Shown here in pieces: positions 1 through 7,956 of a stretch of 20,249 bases of DNA (positions within the stretch are counted from its first letter, which is position 1; each line of letters begins with the position of its first letter). Position numbers and translations under genes: made by a program. Under the pieces are notes generated by a model. The model saw only the letters and a list, made by a program, of their open reading frames with translations. It had not been told where the DNA came from and searched no databases. The DNA is from CAYGAW01 sp964347945 (GTDB lineage: Bacteria; Chloroflexota; Anaerolineae; UBA7937; B3-Chlor). The DNA lies in NCBI GenBank assembly GCA_964347945.1, contig CAYGAW010000211.1, positions 1 through 20,249 of the forward strand, written 5' to 3'.

Positions 1-372
1 CAAGGCTGGGCTATGAGAGAGCCAGCCACCGCCATAGCCCGATACTTGACCTCCCTGGGCGACGACTACGAGATTTATCTGCTGGGTGAGCCCAAACTCT
101 ACGTCCGGCACGGCACCATTCGCTTCATCGCTCGCCAAGTGGCGGGAACGGACGTGCTCAAGCCCTCGCGGTACATACCTCTGCGGGACAGCCACGGCAA
201 GAACGTAGCCTACATCCTTCTTCCCTCACATCTGCACCATCTTGCGACACTCCAGCAGTACTATCCTCGTGGGGTGGTCCGGAACTTCACCCGCGAGAGC
301 GGCGAACTGTGGTTCACCACCTTCGAGGTCAGCAGGGAAGATATCGCCACCGTCGGCCCGGCGGCCCACTGA
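1..372 (+). CDS. C-terminal fragment of a probable membrane glycosyltransferase (5' end outside window)
   Basis: The frame is open from base 1 (Gln-Gly-Trp-Ala precede the first ATG at 13) and ends with TGA at 370-372, so this is most likely the tail of a longer gene rather than a complete 119-residue protein. No Shine-Dalgarno site can be judged before the ATG at 13. The visible part is soluble, with no membrane segment, and has alternating beta strands (YEIYLLG, KLYVRHGTIRFIA, NVAYILLP). This resembles the periplasmic or extracellular tail of GT39/PMT-type (dolichyl-phosphate-mannose mannosyltransferase-like) proteins with many N-terminal membrane helices. That assignment rests on general resemblance and genomic setting (other glycan genes follow) and is tentative. 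It converges on the aminotransferase, whose stop lies 11 bases away. Confidence 0.55.
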   Translation, partial: QGWAMREPATAIARYLTSLGDDYEIYLLGEPKLYVRHGTIRFIARQVAGTDVLKPSRYIPLRDSHGKNVAYILLPSHLHHLATLQQYYPRGVVRNFTRESGELWFTTFEVSREDIATVGPAAH

Positions 373-383
373 CCGTCGTGGGC
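364..383. terminator. Short hairpin between two convergent stop codons
   Basis: A perfect 6-bp inverted repeat, GCCCAC and GTGGGC, encloses an 8-base loop that contains the TGA of the upstream plus-strand gene; its right arm touches the TAG of the minus-strand aminotransferase. The position fits a bidirectional terminator. Neither side is followed by a T-run, so intrinsic termination is not assured. Confidence 0.25.
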
Positions 384-1546
384 TACCGCCTGCTCAGGGC
401 CTCCTCGATGTTGACCAAAGCCTTCCGAATGTTCTCCACCGAGTTGGCGTAGGACAGGCGGACAAAGCCCCGACCGTATTCCCCGAAAGAGGTGCCCGCC
501 AGCATCGCGACGCCTGCTTCCTCCATCATGTAGTCAGCAAACTCCCTCTCGTTCATGCCTGTGCCTTCTATGTTGGGGAAAACATAGAAAGCGCCCTTGG
601 GGTTGTTGCACCGGATCCCCTCGATGGCATTGAGCCCGGGCACTATCACATCCCGACGACGCTCGAATTCTTCCACCATCTCACGTACTGAGTCCTGAGG
701 CCCGCGCAATGCCTCTATCCCAGCCCACTGAGTGAAGGTCGCGGTGCAGGAATTGCTGTTGGTCATCAGTCGCGTGATGTGGACCGCCAACTCCTCGGGC
801 ATCACACCAAATCCCAGCCGCCAACCGGTCATGGCGTATGTCTTGGAAAAACCGTTGAGGAGGATTGTACGCTCCTGCACCCCTGGCACCGACAGGAAGC
901 TGACGTGTTCTCCCTCATAGAGAATACACTCATACACCTCATCGCTCAGAACCATCAGATCGTGGTCCTTCACCACTTCAGCTATCGCCTCTAGATCGTT
1001 CCTGGTCAAGACCGCGCCAGTGGGGTTTTGAGGGGTGTTGATGATGATCATCTTGGTGCGGGGAGAGATCTTCTCCTCCAACTGAGCGATGTCGAAACGA
1101 AACTCCCGCTCCTCCTCTAGAACCAGGGGTATCGCCTTAGCTCCCACGAAGTTGATCATGGATTCATAGATGGGGAACCCGGGATTCGGATACAATACCT
1201 CGTCGCCTGCCTCTATCAGGGCGAGGATAGCGAAGAACATGATGGGCTTGGCCCCGGGAGTAACCACCACCTGTTCAGGCGATACATCGACCCCGCGCGT
1301 CTCCGAGGTGTACTCAGCGATGGTTTGCCGCAGTTCTGGGATGCCAGCTGAAGGACAGTAGTGCGTATAGCCCTCTATTAGGGCAGTACCTGCCGCCTCT
1401 ATGATATTGGAAGGGGTGTCGAAATCGGGCTCTCCGATCTCCAGATGGATTATCTCCCTCCCTTGGGCTTCCAAGGCGCGTGCTTTGGCTAGCACCTCGA
1501 AGGCTGTCTCGGTGCCCAGGCGACTCATGGCTTTCGCGAGTTTCAC
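383..1546 (-). CDS. PLP-dependent class I/II aminotransferase (aspartate aminotransferase-like)
   Basis: This 387-residue, full-length fold-type I aminotransferase transfers amino groups between amino acids and 2-oxo acids in the cytoplasm. The key residues are visible: IGEPDFDTP near 37-45, Asn174 in NPTG, Asp202 and Tyr205 in the SDEVYE segment, the Schiff-base lysine Lys235 in GFSKTYAMTGWR, Arg243 for the PLP phosphate and Arg363 in FVRLSYA for the substrate carboxylate. The family covers aspartate, alanine and aromatic aminotransferases, and I cannot settle the substrate from sequence alone. The start is GTG at 1546, chosen because AGGAGGT sits at a proper distance upstream (plus-strand 1554-1560); the ATG at 1528 lacks such a site. 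The gene is divergent from the PD40 lipoprotein, sharing a 191-base region. Confidence 0.92.
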   Translation of the reverse strand: MKLAKAMSRLGTETAFEVLAKARALEAQGREIIHLEIGEPDFDTPSNIIEAAGTALIEGYTHYCPSAGIPELRQTIAEYTSETRGVDVSPEQVVVTPGAKPIMFFAILALIEAGDEVLYPNPGFPIYESMINFVGAKAIPLVLEEEREFRFDIAQLEEKISPRTKMIIINTPQNPTGAVLTRNDLEAIAEVVKDHDLMVLSDEVYECILYEGEHVSFLSVPGVQERTILLNGFSKTYAMTGWRLGFGVMPEELAVHITRLMTNSNSCTATFTQWAGIEALRGPQDSVREMVEEFERRRDVIVPGLNAIEGIRCNNPKGAFYVFPNIEGTGMNEREFADYMMEEAGVAMLAGTSFGEYGRGFVRLSYANSVENIRKALVNIEEALSRR

Positions 1547-1578
1547 TTTACGTACCTCCTTCTGAATTGGTCAGAGTC

Positions 1579-1606
1579 TTGCACTTCAAGCTCTGTGTGA
1601 TATAAT
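1579..1606 (+). promoter_or_regulatory. Sigma-70-type promoter of the PD40 lipoprotein gene, with structured leader
   Basis: The -35 TTGCAC (1579-1584) and -10 TATAAT (1601-1606) are separated by 16 bases, and TG at 1598-1599 gives an extended -10. Transcription would begin near 1613, leaving a leader of about 125 bases before the GTG at 1738. The leader can form small hairpins (CCCGCT with AGCGGG; TGCTG with CAGCA). No named riboswitch is recognised in it. Confidence 0.7.
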
Positions 1607-1737
1607 GAGATCCGTCTACCCAATCGAGATCAGCTCCCGCTAGAGTCGGCCAGCGGGGACAGAAGCGTGCAGCGTCACCACATGCTGTGTTGCAGCAAGG
1701 GCTTGCTTCGGGCCGAAGTCCGTACAGGAGGTAGATT

Positions 1738-2760
1738 GTGCTCAGGAACCTGTCCGTCTTGTCAGTGATTCTCTTGTTGGCTGTATCAGCCTGCGCGGGC
1801 GGGCAACCACAGATCCCAACCCCGCCACCGGCGCCAGAAGACACGATCATCTTCATGGGAAACCATGCAGATAACGATGACATCTTCATGGTGAATGCTG
1901 ACGGCACTGGTCTCATGAATCTCTCCAGGTCGGCCTATGACGATGTGCTCTTCGCCTGGTCGCCCGATGGGCGCTTGATTCTCTTCGTGTCGGACCGTGA
2001 CGACAACTCTGAGATCTATACCATGCACGCGAACGGTGCCTACCCTCGCAACCTGACCGATCACCCAGCAGGCGATGGTTTCCCATCCTGGTCCCCTGAC
2101 GGAGCAAAGGTGGCCTTCACCACCAATCGGGATGGCAACTGGGAGATCTACGTTATGCAAGCCGATGGCTCCCAGCAGACGAGACTCACCACCAGTCCGG
2201 CGGCTGACGGCCATCCCGCATGGTCACCGGACGGAAGCCAGATTGCGTTCGTGTCCGAGCGCGACGGAAACGACGATGTCTATCTCATGAACAGCGATGG
2301 CAGCAACCAGACCAGGCTGACCATACATCCGGCCGACGACACCAAGCCTGCCTGGTCACCCGATGGCAGTCTCATCGCCTTCGAATCGGAGCGCGACGGC
2401 AACACCGAGCTGTACGTCATGAACGCCGATGGCACCGATCAGTATAACCTATCACAAAGCGAAGCCACCGACTCGGACATCGCCTGGGCTCCCAATGGAC
2501 AGACCATCGCTTTCTCGTCACAGAGGGACGGCAACGCCGAGATATACCTCGTCCGAATCAGTGACGGCGCTCTCGAGAACGTGACCAACGATCCAGGCCA
2601 GGACGTGCTCCTCTCCTGGTCACCGGATGGTCAGAAAATCGTCTTCACCTCGTTGCGAGACGATAACGCCGACATCTACGTCATAGCGCCTGACGGCGCT
2701 AACCTGCAAAGACTGACCGAGCATCCTGGCAACGAATGGGCTCCTCTGTGGGTCCCGTAG
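1738..2760 (+). CDS. PD40/TolB-type beta-propeller lipoprotein
   Basis: This 340-residue predicted lipoprotein has N-terminal MLRNL, a hydrophobic stretch to residue 18, then Cys19 after VSA as a lipobox. After a Pro-rich spacer (about 26-34) come repeats of about 43 residues, each with a W-S-P-D-G motif (near 74, 118, 162 and onward; one degenerates to WAPNG), an R-D-x-N segment and an I/V-Y-x-M-x-x-D-G strand. An opening half-repeat, six motif-bearing repeats and a closing strand (LWVP) fit a closed propeller of about seven blades, as in TolB C-terminal domains. No TolB N-terminal domain is present, so it is unlikely to be TolB itself. Such proteins are usually surface-anchored binding or scaffold proteins; the ligand is unknown. 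The GTG start is fixed by AGGAGG at 1726-1731, six bases upstream. It ends 7 bases before the convergent glycosyltransferase. Confidence 0.88.
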   Translation: MLRNLSVLSVILLLAVSACAGGQPQIPTPPPAPEDTIIFMGNHADNDDIFMVNADGTGLMNLSRSAYDDVLFAWSPDGRLILFVSDRDDNSEIYTMHANGAYPRNLTDHPAGDGFPSWSPDGAKVAFTTNRDGNWEIYVMQADGSQQTRLTTSPAADGHPAWSPDGSQIAFVSERDGNDDVYLMNSDGSNQTRLTIHPADDTKPAWSPDGSLIAFESERDGNTELYVMNADGTDQYNLSQSEATDSDIAWAPNGQTIAFSSQRDGNAEIYLVRISDGALENVTNDPGQDVLLSWSPDGQKIVFTSLRDDNADIYVIAPDGANLQRLTEHPGNEWAPLWVP

Positions 2761-2767
2761 GTTTGCC

Positions 2768-3952
2768 CTAGCCGAGCAGACTTCGGTACAGTGCCAACAG
2801 ACGTCTCCCGGTCCGCTGCCAGGTGAACTTCTGCGCCTGCGACACTCCCCGTTCTATTAGCTTTTGTCGTAGGACTTGGTCGTTGAGCAGCTTGTGGATC
2901 GTTCCCGCCAGCGCCCTGGGGTTATCCGGGGGGACCATCAGCCCCGCATCCCCAACCACCTCGGGCAAGGAGGAACTCCGGGAAGCGACCACTGGCGTGC
3001 CGCAGGCCATCGCCTCCAAGGGAGGCAGGCCGAAACCCTCATACAGCGACGGGAACACGAAGACATCGGCCAAGCTGTACAGAGCTGGCAGATCCTCGTC
3101 GGGCACGAATCCCAGGAAGACCACGTCTCTCTCCAGCGACAACTCCTCGACCCTGCGGAGCACACCCTCGTATAGCCAACCCTCGCCGCCCGCTATCACC
3201 AGCTTGTGCGGCACTTCTGGTAACTCTCTCAAGACTGCGTAGGCGTTCAGAAGCAGGGCGTGATTCTTGCGGGGTTCCAGGGTGCCCACTGTAAGGATGA
3301 AGGGGAAATCCAGGCCGTACACTGCACGGGCAGCGGATAGAAGTCGCTCGTCCTGGACCGGTCTGAACCTCCCTTCCACACCAGGATAGAGCACCTCCAC
3401 TTTCTCAGGGGAGGTCCCCAACAGTTCGATGATGTCGTTTCTCGTATTCTCCGAATCAGCCAGAACCAGTTCGGCGCGCCTGACCGCTCTGGGGACAGCC
3501 TTGCCAAGATAGCGTCGCAGCTTTGGTTCCGCGCCCTCCGGATATCTCAGGAAAGAAAGATCGTGAATCGTGACCACTGCTTTGCCGTGGCGGACGTGCG
3601 GCAGCACATAGTCGGGCGAGTGAAACACATCTACTTGCCCCGTGAAGAGATCGACCGGGAACGGCAGCCGCAGGCGATGCCAGATGATCGTCCACATCCT
3701 CTCCGACAGTGGAAGGTCTCGAATGTGGAAGTTGTCACCCACTACGGGGTCAAGCTGCTGGCTCTCACCTGGGGCATGTGGAGCCGCGCGCCCTGCGACC
3801 AAGAGGACGAATTGGTCATCGGCGTCCAGTTCGGCCAGCGCTCCAACCAACCCGCGGGCGTAACGGCCGATACCGGCCCGCTGATGCGCTGCTGCGGTGT
3901 AATCTATCCCGATGCGCAAATCTCTGTTCCCCGGGGCGCTGTCACCACACAC
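2768..3952 (-). CDS. GT4-family glycosyltransferase
   Basis: A 394-residue retaining GT-B glycosyltransferase that would move a sugar from a nucleotide-sugar donor onto a glycan or lipid-linked acceptor at the cytoplasmic face. The N-terminal domain begins at LRIGIDYTAA with a glycine-rich GIGRYARGL loop. The linker to the donor domain is at ILTVGTLEPRKNH, and the GT4 E-x7-E motif is seen as EGFGLPPLE near residue 305, followed by AMACGTPVVAS and SSLPEVVGDAGL. This is close to the mannosyltransferase-like branch of GT4, but donor and acceptor cannot be fixed. The start used is GTG at 3952. A TTG nearer the domain start (the L in NRDLRIG) is an alternative, and neither has a strong ribosome-binding site. 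It is the last gene of the glycan operon, 9 bases after the GtrA-like gene. Confidence 0.9.
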   Translation of the reverse strand: MCGDSAPGNRDLRIGIDYTAAAHQRAGIGRYARGLVGALAELDADDQFVLLVAGRAAPHAPGESQQLDPVVGDNFHIRDLPLSERMWTIIWHRLRLPFPVDLFTGQVDVFHSPDYVLPHVRHGKAVVTIHDLSFLRYPEGAEPKLRRYLGKAVPRAVRRAELVLADSENTRNDIIELLGTSPEKVEVLYPGVEGRFRPVQDERLLSAARAVYGLDFPFILTVGTLEPRKNHALLLNAYAVLRELPEVPHKLVIAGGEGWLYEGVLRRVEELSLERDVVFLGFVPDEDLPALYSLADVFVFPSLYEGFGLPPLEAMACGTPVVASRSSSLPEVVGDAGLMVPPDNPRALAGTIHKLLNDQVLRQKLIERGVSQAQKFTWQRTGRRLLALYRSLLG

Positions 3953-3961
3953 ATGCTCCGA

Positions 3962-4495
3962 TCACTTGATGTTTCGGTAAGTCCAAATCCGATTCACACC
4001 GAAATTCCAGAACAGCACCACCACAATGGCGACGGCCTTGGCTACGTTGTAGCCCAGGGTCCCCCATTCGTGGAACACCAATGCATCAAGGCCCAAGAAG
4101 ATGGTCTGGTTAAGGACATATCCACCGATGCTCACCAAGCCGAACTGGATCAACTGAGGAACGAGCGGCTCTTGGCGTGATTCGGGGAAGGTCCAAAGCC
4201 GGTTCCAGATGAAGTTGCTCAGCACTGCGGCGGAGAATGAGAAAGTGTTGGCCCAGAACTTGCTGAACCCGAAAACCAGGATCAGTACGTTCAGGACGGT
4301 GAAGTCCACTACGGTCCCGATGGCGCCGACCGTGGCGAATTTGACAAAACGCACAATCTCCTGCTGCTTGTCCAGAAACGTCAAGAACGCTCTCCTCCAT
4401 CGCGGACGAGAGTAGATGACGAGCACCAATCTGGACACTGCTGAACTGGCAAGGAGAGGCTCAAGAAGCTTCGACAACGGACACCCCGCATCCAT
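3962..4495 (-). CDS. GtrA-like membrane protein
   Basis: A 177-residue protein with four predicted membrane helices in two pairs (about 53-75, 80-100, 120-140 and 148-168), matching the GtrA/DPMS (PF04138) fold: FVKFATVGAIGTVVDFTVLN opens the first helix and NFGVNRIWTYR closes the domain. GtrA-like proteins are small membrane partners of glycosyltransferases and are thought to flip or present polyprenyl-phosphate-linked sugars. The first 50 residues or so form a hydrophilic extension. The ATG start lies inside the end of the preceding O-antigen-ligase-like gene (35-base overlap), indicating co-translation. An internal start closer to the first helix cannot be excluded. The neighbouring glycosyltransferases support a role in glycan assembly. 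Confidence 0.87.
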   Translation of the reverse strand: MDAGCPLSKLLEPLLASSAVSRLVLVIYSRPRWRRAFLTFLDKQQEIVRFVKFATVGAIGTVVDFTVLNVLILVFGFSKFWANTFSFSAAVLSNFIWNRLWTFPESRQEPLVPQLIQFGLVSIGGYVLNQTIFLGLDALVFHEWGTLGYNVAKAVAIVVVLFWNFGVNRIWTYRNIK

Positions 4496-6095
4496 GAGTC
4501 AACACATACAATAGTCCCAACATCATCGCCAGGTGCATGTTCATCCCGTGGACATAGAGGTTGTCGAACACGCTGTGGACCGCAAAGGCCGCCAGTACGC
4601 CCAGGATGCCGAGGGCCACCCCCTGCCAAATGCCGCTCAGCGCCCCGACCGAGCGCCAGCTATGCCAGAAAGCCGCAAGCACGAAGAGAACATACGCAGC
4701 CAGGCCCAGCAAACCAGCCTCCGCGGCGATGTGAAGATAGTAGTTGTGGGCATGACCCAAAGGGTCGACCCACCCGGGCAGAGCGTAGGCCGGATATACA
4801 GGCACATAGTTTCCGATGCCCACCCCAAGCAGCGGATGGTCCCTGACCATGCCCAGCGCGGCCTCCCAGTGAGCCAGTCTTTCCACCACAGCGAAATTCT
4901 CGTCGCTGACGTGGATTCCACGCACGTCAGTCGGCCGCAGGTAGGGGAGGAAGTCGGTGAACCGCGCACCTATGGCCGCAGGCAGCAATTGCTCGCCACC
5001 CAGCAGCAGGAAGACGCTGCCAAAGAGCAGTACCCAAGCCAGGAGGACCCAGGCCCAACGGCGACGAATCGCCACCGCAACGCCCACCCCGGCGCCAAAG
5101 CCCGCCAGCACTCCCAGCACAGGGCCCAGAAGCCAGTCTCGCCCCGTCCTGAACAACCACAGGGTGCCCAACACCGCGCTGGCCAATCCTGCCAGCACCC
5201 CGGCGGTGACATCGCCAAAGGCCCTGTGCCACAATCCTGCCCCGACCACCACGGCCGCACCAGAGATGAAGCCCAGCCACGCTCCCCGCGACCACGTCAT
5301 CAGCAGCGCGGCTGACAGGAGGGCCAGGCTCAGCCCGGCCAAGCCCCAGGTCACCAGGGACCACAAGTCTCGCCATCGCCAGCGAGCTAGAACGACAGCC
5401 AGGGCCAAGGGTAGAATGAGGGCCAGGTATCCGCCATATGGATTTGGCTGCTCAAAGGTGCCATAGGCCCGGATGAACCGATCAAAGAGAAGGAATCCCT
5501 CGGGGCCTTTGCGACCGAAGAACTGGTAGATGCCCAGCAGGGCCTCCAGACATCCGGCCACCAGGACGAGGATAACGATGATCTTCACGTCCTTCTCTTG
5601 GACGATGTTCACAACGAGAAGATAGATAGCCAGGAGCTCTAGCCACAGCAGCAGCCCTTTCACGCTCCACTGCAAAGACAGAGAACCCAGCATGGAGAAG
5701 GAGGCCACGCCGACGACTATCAGCAGCGGAACGAGGAGGGGAGGGTGAACCGTCTTGATCTCCCTCTCGGCGATCATGCGTGCCACCCAAGCCACCACGG
5801 TGAGGCCTGCCAGTGCCTCGGCGCCTCCGATGGTGATGACGCCGAAGCTGATCTCCTTGAGGGATCCAAAGGGGATAGCGAAGATCAGAAGATACAGACC
5901 CACAACCGGTCGCACGAAAATGAGGATCAGGACGGCTGAGCCCACAATCAGCGCGGCCGCCCACGTCACCGGCAAACGGGCGAGAGCCAACCCAAGCAGC
6001 AGAACCACGACTACCGGGATGGCGCCACCCAGGATCTGATCATGGCTCGGACGGAACGTCCTCCATGATCCAGCGCTCTGTACGGTGCTCTTCAC
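4461..6095 (-). CDS. O-antigen ligase/polymerase-type membrane protein (Wzy_C family)
   Basis: A 544-residue polytopic membrane protein with roughly a dozen hydrophobic segments. A large extracytoplasmic loop in the C-terminal half holds the family signature: LLGVGIGNYVPVYPAY, followed near residues 447-465 by GHAHNYYLHIAAEAGLLG, the H-N-x-x-L-x-x-x-x-E-x-G pattern of WaaL/Wzy_C proteins. Members ligate or polymerise undecaprenyl-linked glycans outside the membrane. In a presumed monoderm-like Chloroflexota cell, the product may be an exopolysaccharide or a glycosylated surface protein rather than true O-antigen. The GTG start at 6095 lacks a clear Shine-Dalgarno site. It lies 31 bases after the VanZ-like gene and overlaps the GtrA-like gene downstream, so it belongs to the same operon. 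Confidence 0.88.
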   Translation of the reverse strand: MKSTVQSAGSWRTFRPSHDQILGGAIPVVVVLLLGLALARLPVTWAAALIVGSAVLILIFVRPVVGLYLLIFAIPFGSLKEISFGVITIGGAEALAGLTVVAWVARMIAEREIKTVHPPLLVPLLIVVGVASFSMLGSLSLQWSVKGLLLWLELLAIYLLVVNIVQEKDVKIIVILVLVAGCLEALLGIYQFFGRKGPEGFLLFDRFIRAYGTFEQPNPYGGYLALILPLALAVVLARWRWRDLWSLVTWGLAGLSLALLSAALLMTWSRGAWLGFISGAAVVVGAGLWHRAFGDVTAGVLAGLASAVLGTLWLFRTGRDWLLGPVLGVLAGFGAGVGVAVAIRRRWAWVLLAWVLLFGSVFLLLGGEQLLPAAIGARFTDFLPYLRPTDVRGIHVSDENFAVVERLAHWEAALGMVRDHPLLGVGIGNYVPVYPAYALPGWVDPLGHAHNYYLHIAAEAGLLGLAAYVLFVLAAFWHSWRSVGALSGIWQGVALGILGVLAAFAVHSVFDNLYVHGMNMHLAMMLGLLYVLTHGCGVSVVEAS

Positions 6096-6126
6096 GATTG
6101 GATGATAAGCAGGAAGCCGAGTTTTG

Positions 6127-6531
6127 TCAACGGATGGAGAGCGACCCTCTGTAGCGTCTCAGTCCGGAGATGACCATCAGAGCCAGTCCCGCTCCCAACA
6201 GATCGAACACCAGATCGAGGACACGCGCCGTCCGGCCGGGCACCAGATGCTGATGCATCTCGTCGGAGATGGCGTAGAGCACCGTGAAGATCAAGACGCC
6301 CCCCATCATGCGGACCGACGACTCGTGCCGGTCACGCGGCCAAGCCCACCACGCCAGCCCTGCCAGGATGCCGTATTCAATTACGTGTCCCACTTTCTTG
6401 ACGACGACGTCCAGGGCCTCCTCAGGATGATGGGGCAAATCCGGCTGAGCGGACAGGTAGAAGATCACCACCATCCAGATGGCAGTAGGCAACCAGCGCC
6501 ACAGCTTCTTGCTGAACAAAGCTGTCCTCAC
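6127..6531 (-). CDS. VanZ-family small membrane protein
   Basis: With this start the protein has 134 residues. It has about four hydrophobic segments and the VanZ-family landmarks: IFYLSAQPDLP after helix 1, KKVGHVIEYGILA at helix 2, and SDEMHQHLVPGRTARVLDLVFD, the D-E-x-x-Q-x-x-x-P-G-R-x-x-x-x-D core. VanZ was named for low-level teicoplanin resistance, but most relatives are uncharacterised envelope proteins and no resistance is implied here. The start chosen is GTG at 6531, which overlaps the TGA of the preceding glycosyltransferase as GTGA, a coupling arrangement. The longer frame from ATG 6573 adds 14 hydrophilic residues with no ribosome-binding site. Its place between glycan genes suggests a role in envelope polysaccharide handling. 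Confidence 0.85.
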   Translation of the reverse strand: MRTALFSKKLWRWLPTAIWMVVIFYLSAQPDLPHHPEEALDVVVKKVGHVIEYGILAGLAWWAWPRDRHESSVRMMGGVLIFTVLYAISDEMHQHLVPGRTARVLDLVFDLLGAGLALMVISGLRRYRGSLSIR

Positions 6532-7718
6532 CCTGCGTAGGCCCTCTCCACCGTTGGCGCCAGCTTTGGCCATCCGAAGCGCCGCATCACGCTCTCCCTC
6601 GCTTGCCTACTCAGTTCCTCCCTGAGTTGCTCGTCACGCAGCAGCCCGACTACGCCCGCGGCGAAGGTTCCCGCCTCACCTGGCGGCACTAGGTATCCCG
6701 AGACCAGATGCTCAATATACTCGCCTGCTTGCCCTACGTCGTCAGCTACTATCGGCAGCCCCGCCACCATCAGATCCGCCAACTTGGCCGGGCAACGAGC
6801 ACGGTTCAGCAGTGTATCCTCGAAGGGGCAGATGGCCACATCAGAGGCCGCGAAGTACCCTGGAAGTTCGTGCTGTTGGCGCCAGCCGACGTAGGTGACG
6901 CGCGACGCGCGGCCAGCCTCTTGGACAATTGTCAGGAACCGGTCCTCTTCGCCAAAGAGGCCACGCCCGACGACCAGCAGATGCGCCGATGGCACCTCAG
7001 CCCAGACCTGATTCAATATCTCGACCAAACGCCTTGGTTTGAACTCGAAGAATCTGGTGAAGAGCAGGATCACGCGGTTATCACCGAGTTGCCACTCACG
7101 TCGAACCCTGTCGCCCAGAGCCCGGTCTGGCGCATCAGACTGCGGCTCCACACCGTTAGGCAAGTAGTGGATGATCTGATCATCGACCCCCATTTCTCGG
7201 GCCAGCGCCTCCAAGGTTCTGCTAGCCACAGTCAGTGCATGACAATGGGTCATGCCCCATCTCTCTTGCCAGGCGAAGAACCGCCTCTGAACCGCTGAGT
7301 AGGCCGCCAGATCGTTCCACCCACCCCATCCTTCCCAGTCATCGGTGTCGAGAACCACGCGTACCTTTGACAGACGCGACTTGGTCAGGCCCCACAGGAT
7401 CGCTGCATTCAGGCCCGAATAGGCCTTGGGCTTGAAGCAATGGACGACGTCGGGCCGCCTCTTGCGGACGCGACGCAGCAGGCGCCAGGTGATGATGACC
7501 TCTCTTAGCAGCGGGATGGAAGGAGGCAGCACGATGTTGTGGATACTCACCCCGTCCTCTTCCCACAGCCGCCCGCTGTCTTCAGGACAGCCCCAGGGAG
7601 CTAGAAGTACCTCGATCTGATGGCCGCGAGACGCCAGATCTTTCGCCAGCGGCAGTGCCCGCCTGGACATCGTGCCTTGGGGCCGCAGCCCAAAGGGGCC
7701 GACCATCTCTACTCTCAT
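6528..7718 (-). CDS. GT4-like glycosyltransferase
   Basis: This 396-residue GT-B glycosyltransferase is the first gene of the glycan operon. The N-terminal acceptor domain starts MRVEMVGPFGLRPQGTMSRR and includes VVHCFKPKAYSGLNA. The donor domain starts around VILLFTRFFEFKPRRLVEIL and carries the family's C-terminal pattern: YFAASDVAICPFEDTLLNRARCPAKLADLMVAGLPIVADDVGQAGEYI (read as consecutive motifs). The second half of the E-x7-E element is degenerate here, with Cys-Pro-Ala-Lys in place of the usual second Glu region, so the donor-binding details differ from the other glycosyltransferase in this operon. Donor and acceptor are unknown. The ATG at 7718 has no evident Shine-Dalgarno site. A GTGA overlap links it to the VanZ-like gene. 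Confidence 0.87.
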   Translation of the reverse strand: MRVEMVGPFGLRPQGTMSRRALPLAKDLASRGHQIEVLLAPWGCPEDSGRLWEEDGVSIHNIVLPPSIPLLREVIITWRLLRRVRKRRPDVVHCFKPKAYSGLNAAILWGLTKSRLSKVRVVLDTDDWEGWGGWNDLAAYSAVQRRFFAWQERWGMTHCHALTVASRTLEALAREMGVDDQIIHYLPNGVEPQSDAPDRALGDRVRREWQLGDNRVILLFTRFFEFKPRRLVEILNQVWAEVPSAHLLVVGRGLFGEEDRFLTIVQEAGRASRVTYVGWRQQHELPGYFAASDVAICPFEDTLLNRARCPAKLADLMVAGLPIVADDVGQAGEYIEHLVSGYLVPPGEAGTFAAGVVGLLRDEQLREELSRQARESVMRRFGWPKLAPTVERAYAG

Positions 7719-7930
7719 GGGCTAGCGCTATCTCTGATTGCTGGGCGGAGAAAGGCCACGCACCTAGTTCGGGCCGTAGCCTGTGCCAAGCTGGTTACAG
7801 GAGTCTCACTGCCAGCCCGTGATCTGGCTCCAAGGATTATCAGACTGCTCAACCCTCTGCGATTCCTGGGCTCACGGGCCGTGGAACGACAGAGGGCACA
7901 CGGTAAACCGAAGCCAAGACAAGCACGCTG

Positions 7931-7955
7931 TGCCGGCGGCACGAGTGTGCCGGCA
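7931..7955 (-). terminator. GC-rich hairpin downstream of the M32 gene
   Basis: Arms TGCCG plus GCAC (with a 3-base bulge) pair with GTGC plus CGGCA around the loop GAGT, directly after the TAG of the M32 gene. It is in the right place for a terminator, but no T-run follows on the minus strand. The rest of the 238-base gap 7719-7956 shows no gene. A weak GATAAT-like element on the minus strand has no convincing -35. Confidence 0.35.
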
Positions 7956-7956
7956 G

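Noticed and set aside
1561..1620. A minus-strand promoter for the aminotransferase
   Set aside because: TTATAT-like elements exist, but no acceptable -35 and spacing could be found.
3563..4180. A 205-codon plus-strand open frame
   Set aside because: It overlaps two well-supported minus-strand genes (glycosyltransferase, GtrA-like) and shows no motif.
4533..5315. A 260-codon plus-strand open frame
   Set aside because: It is antisense to the O-antigen-ligase-like gene, rich in Pro, Arg, Gln and His with no domain pattern; a GC-driven shadow.
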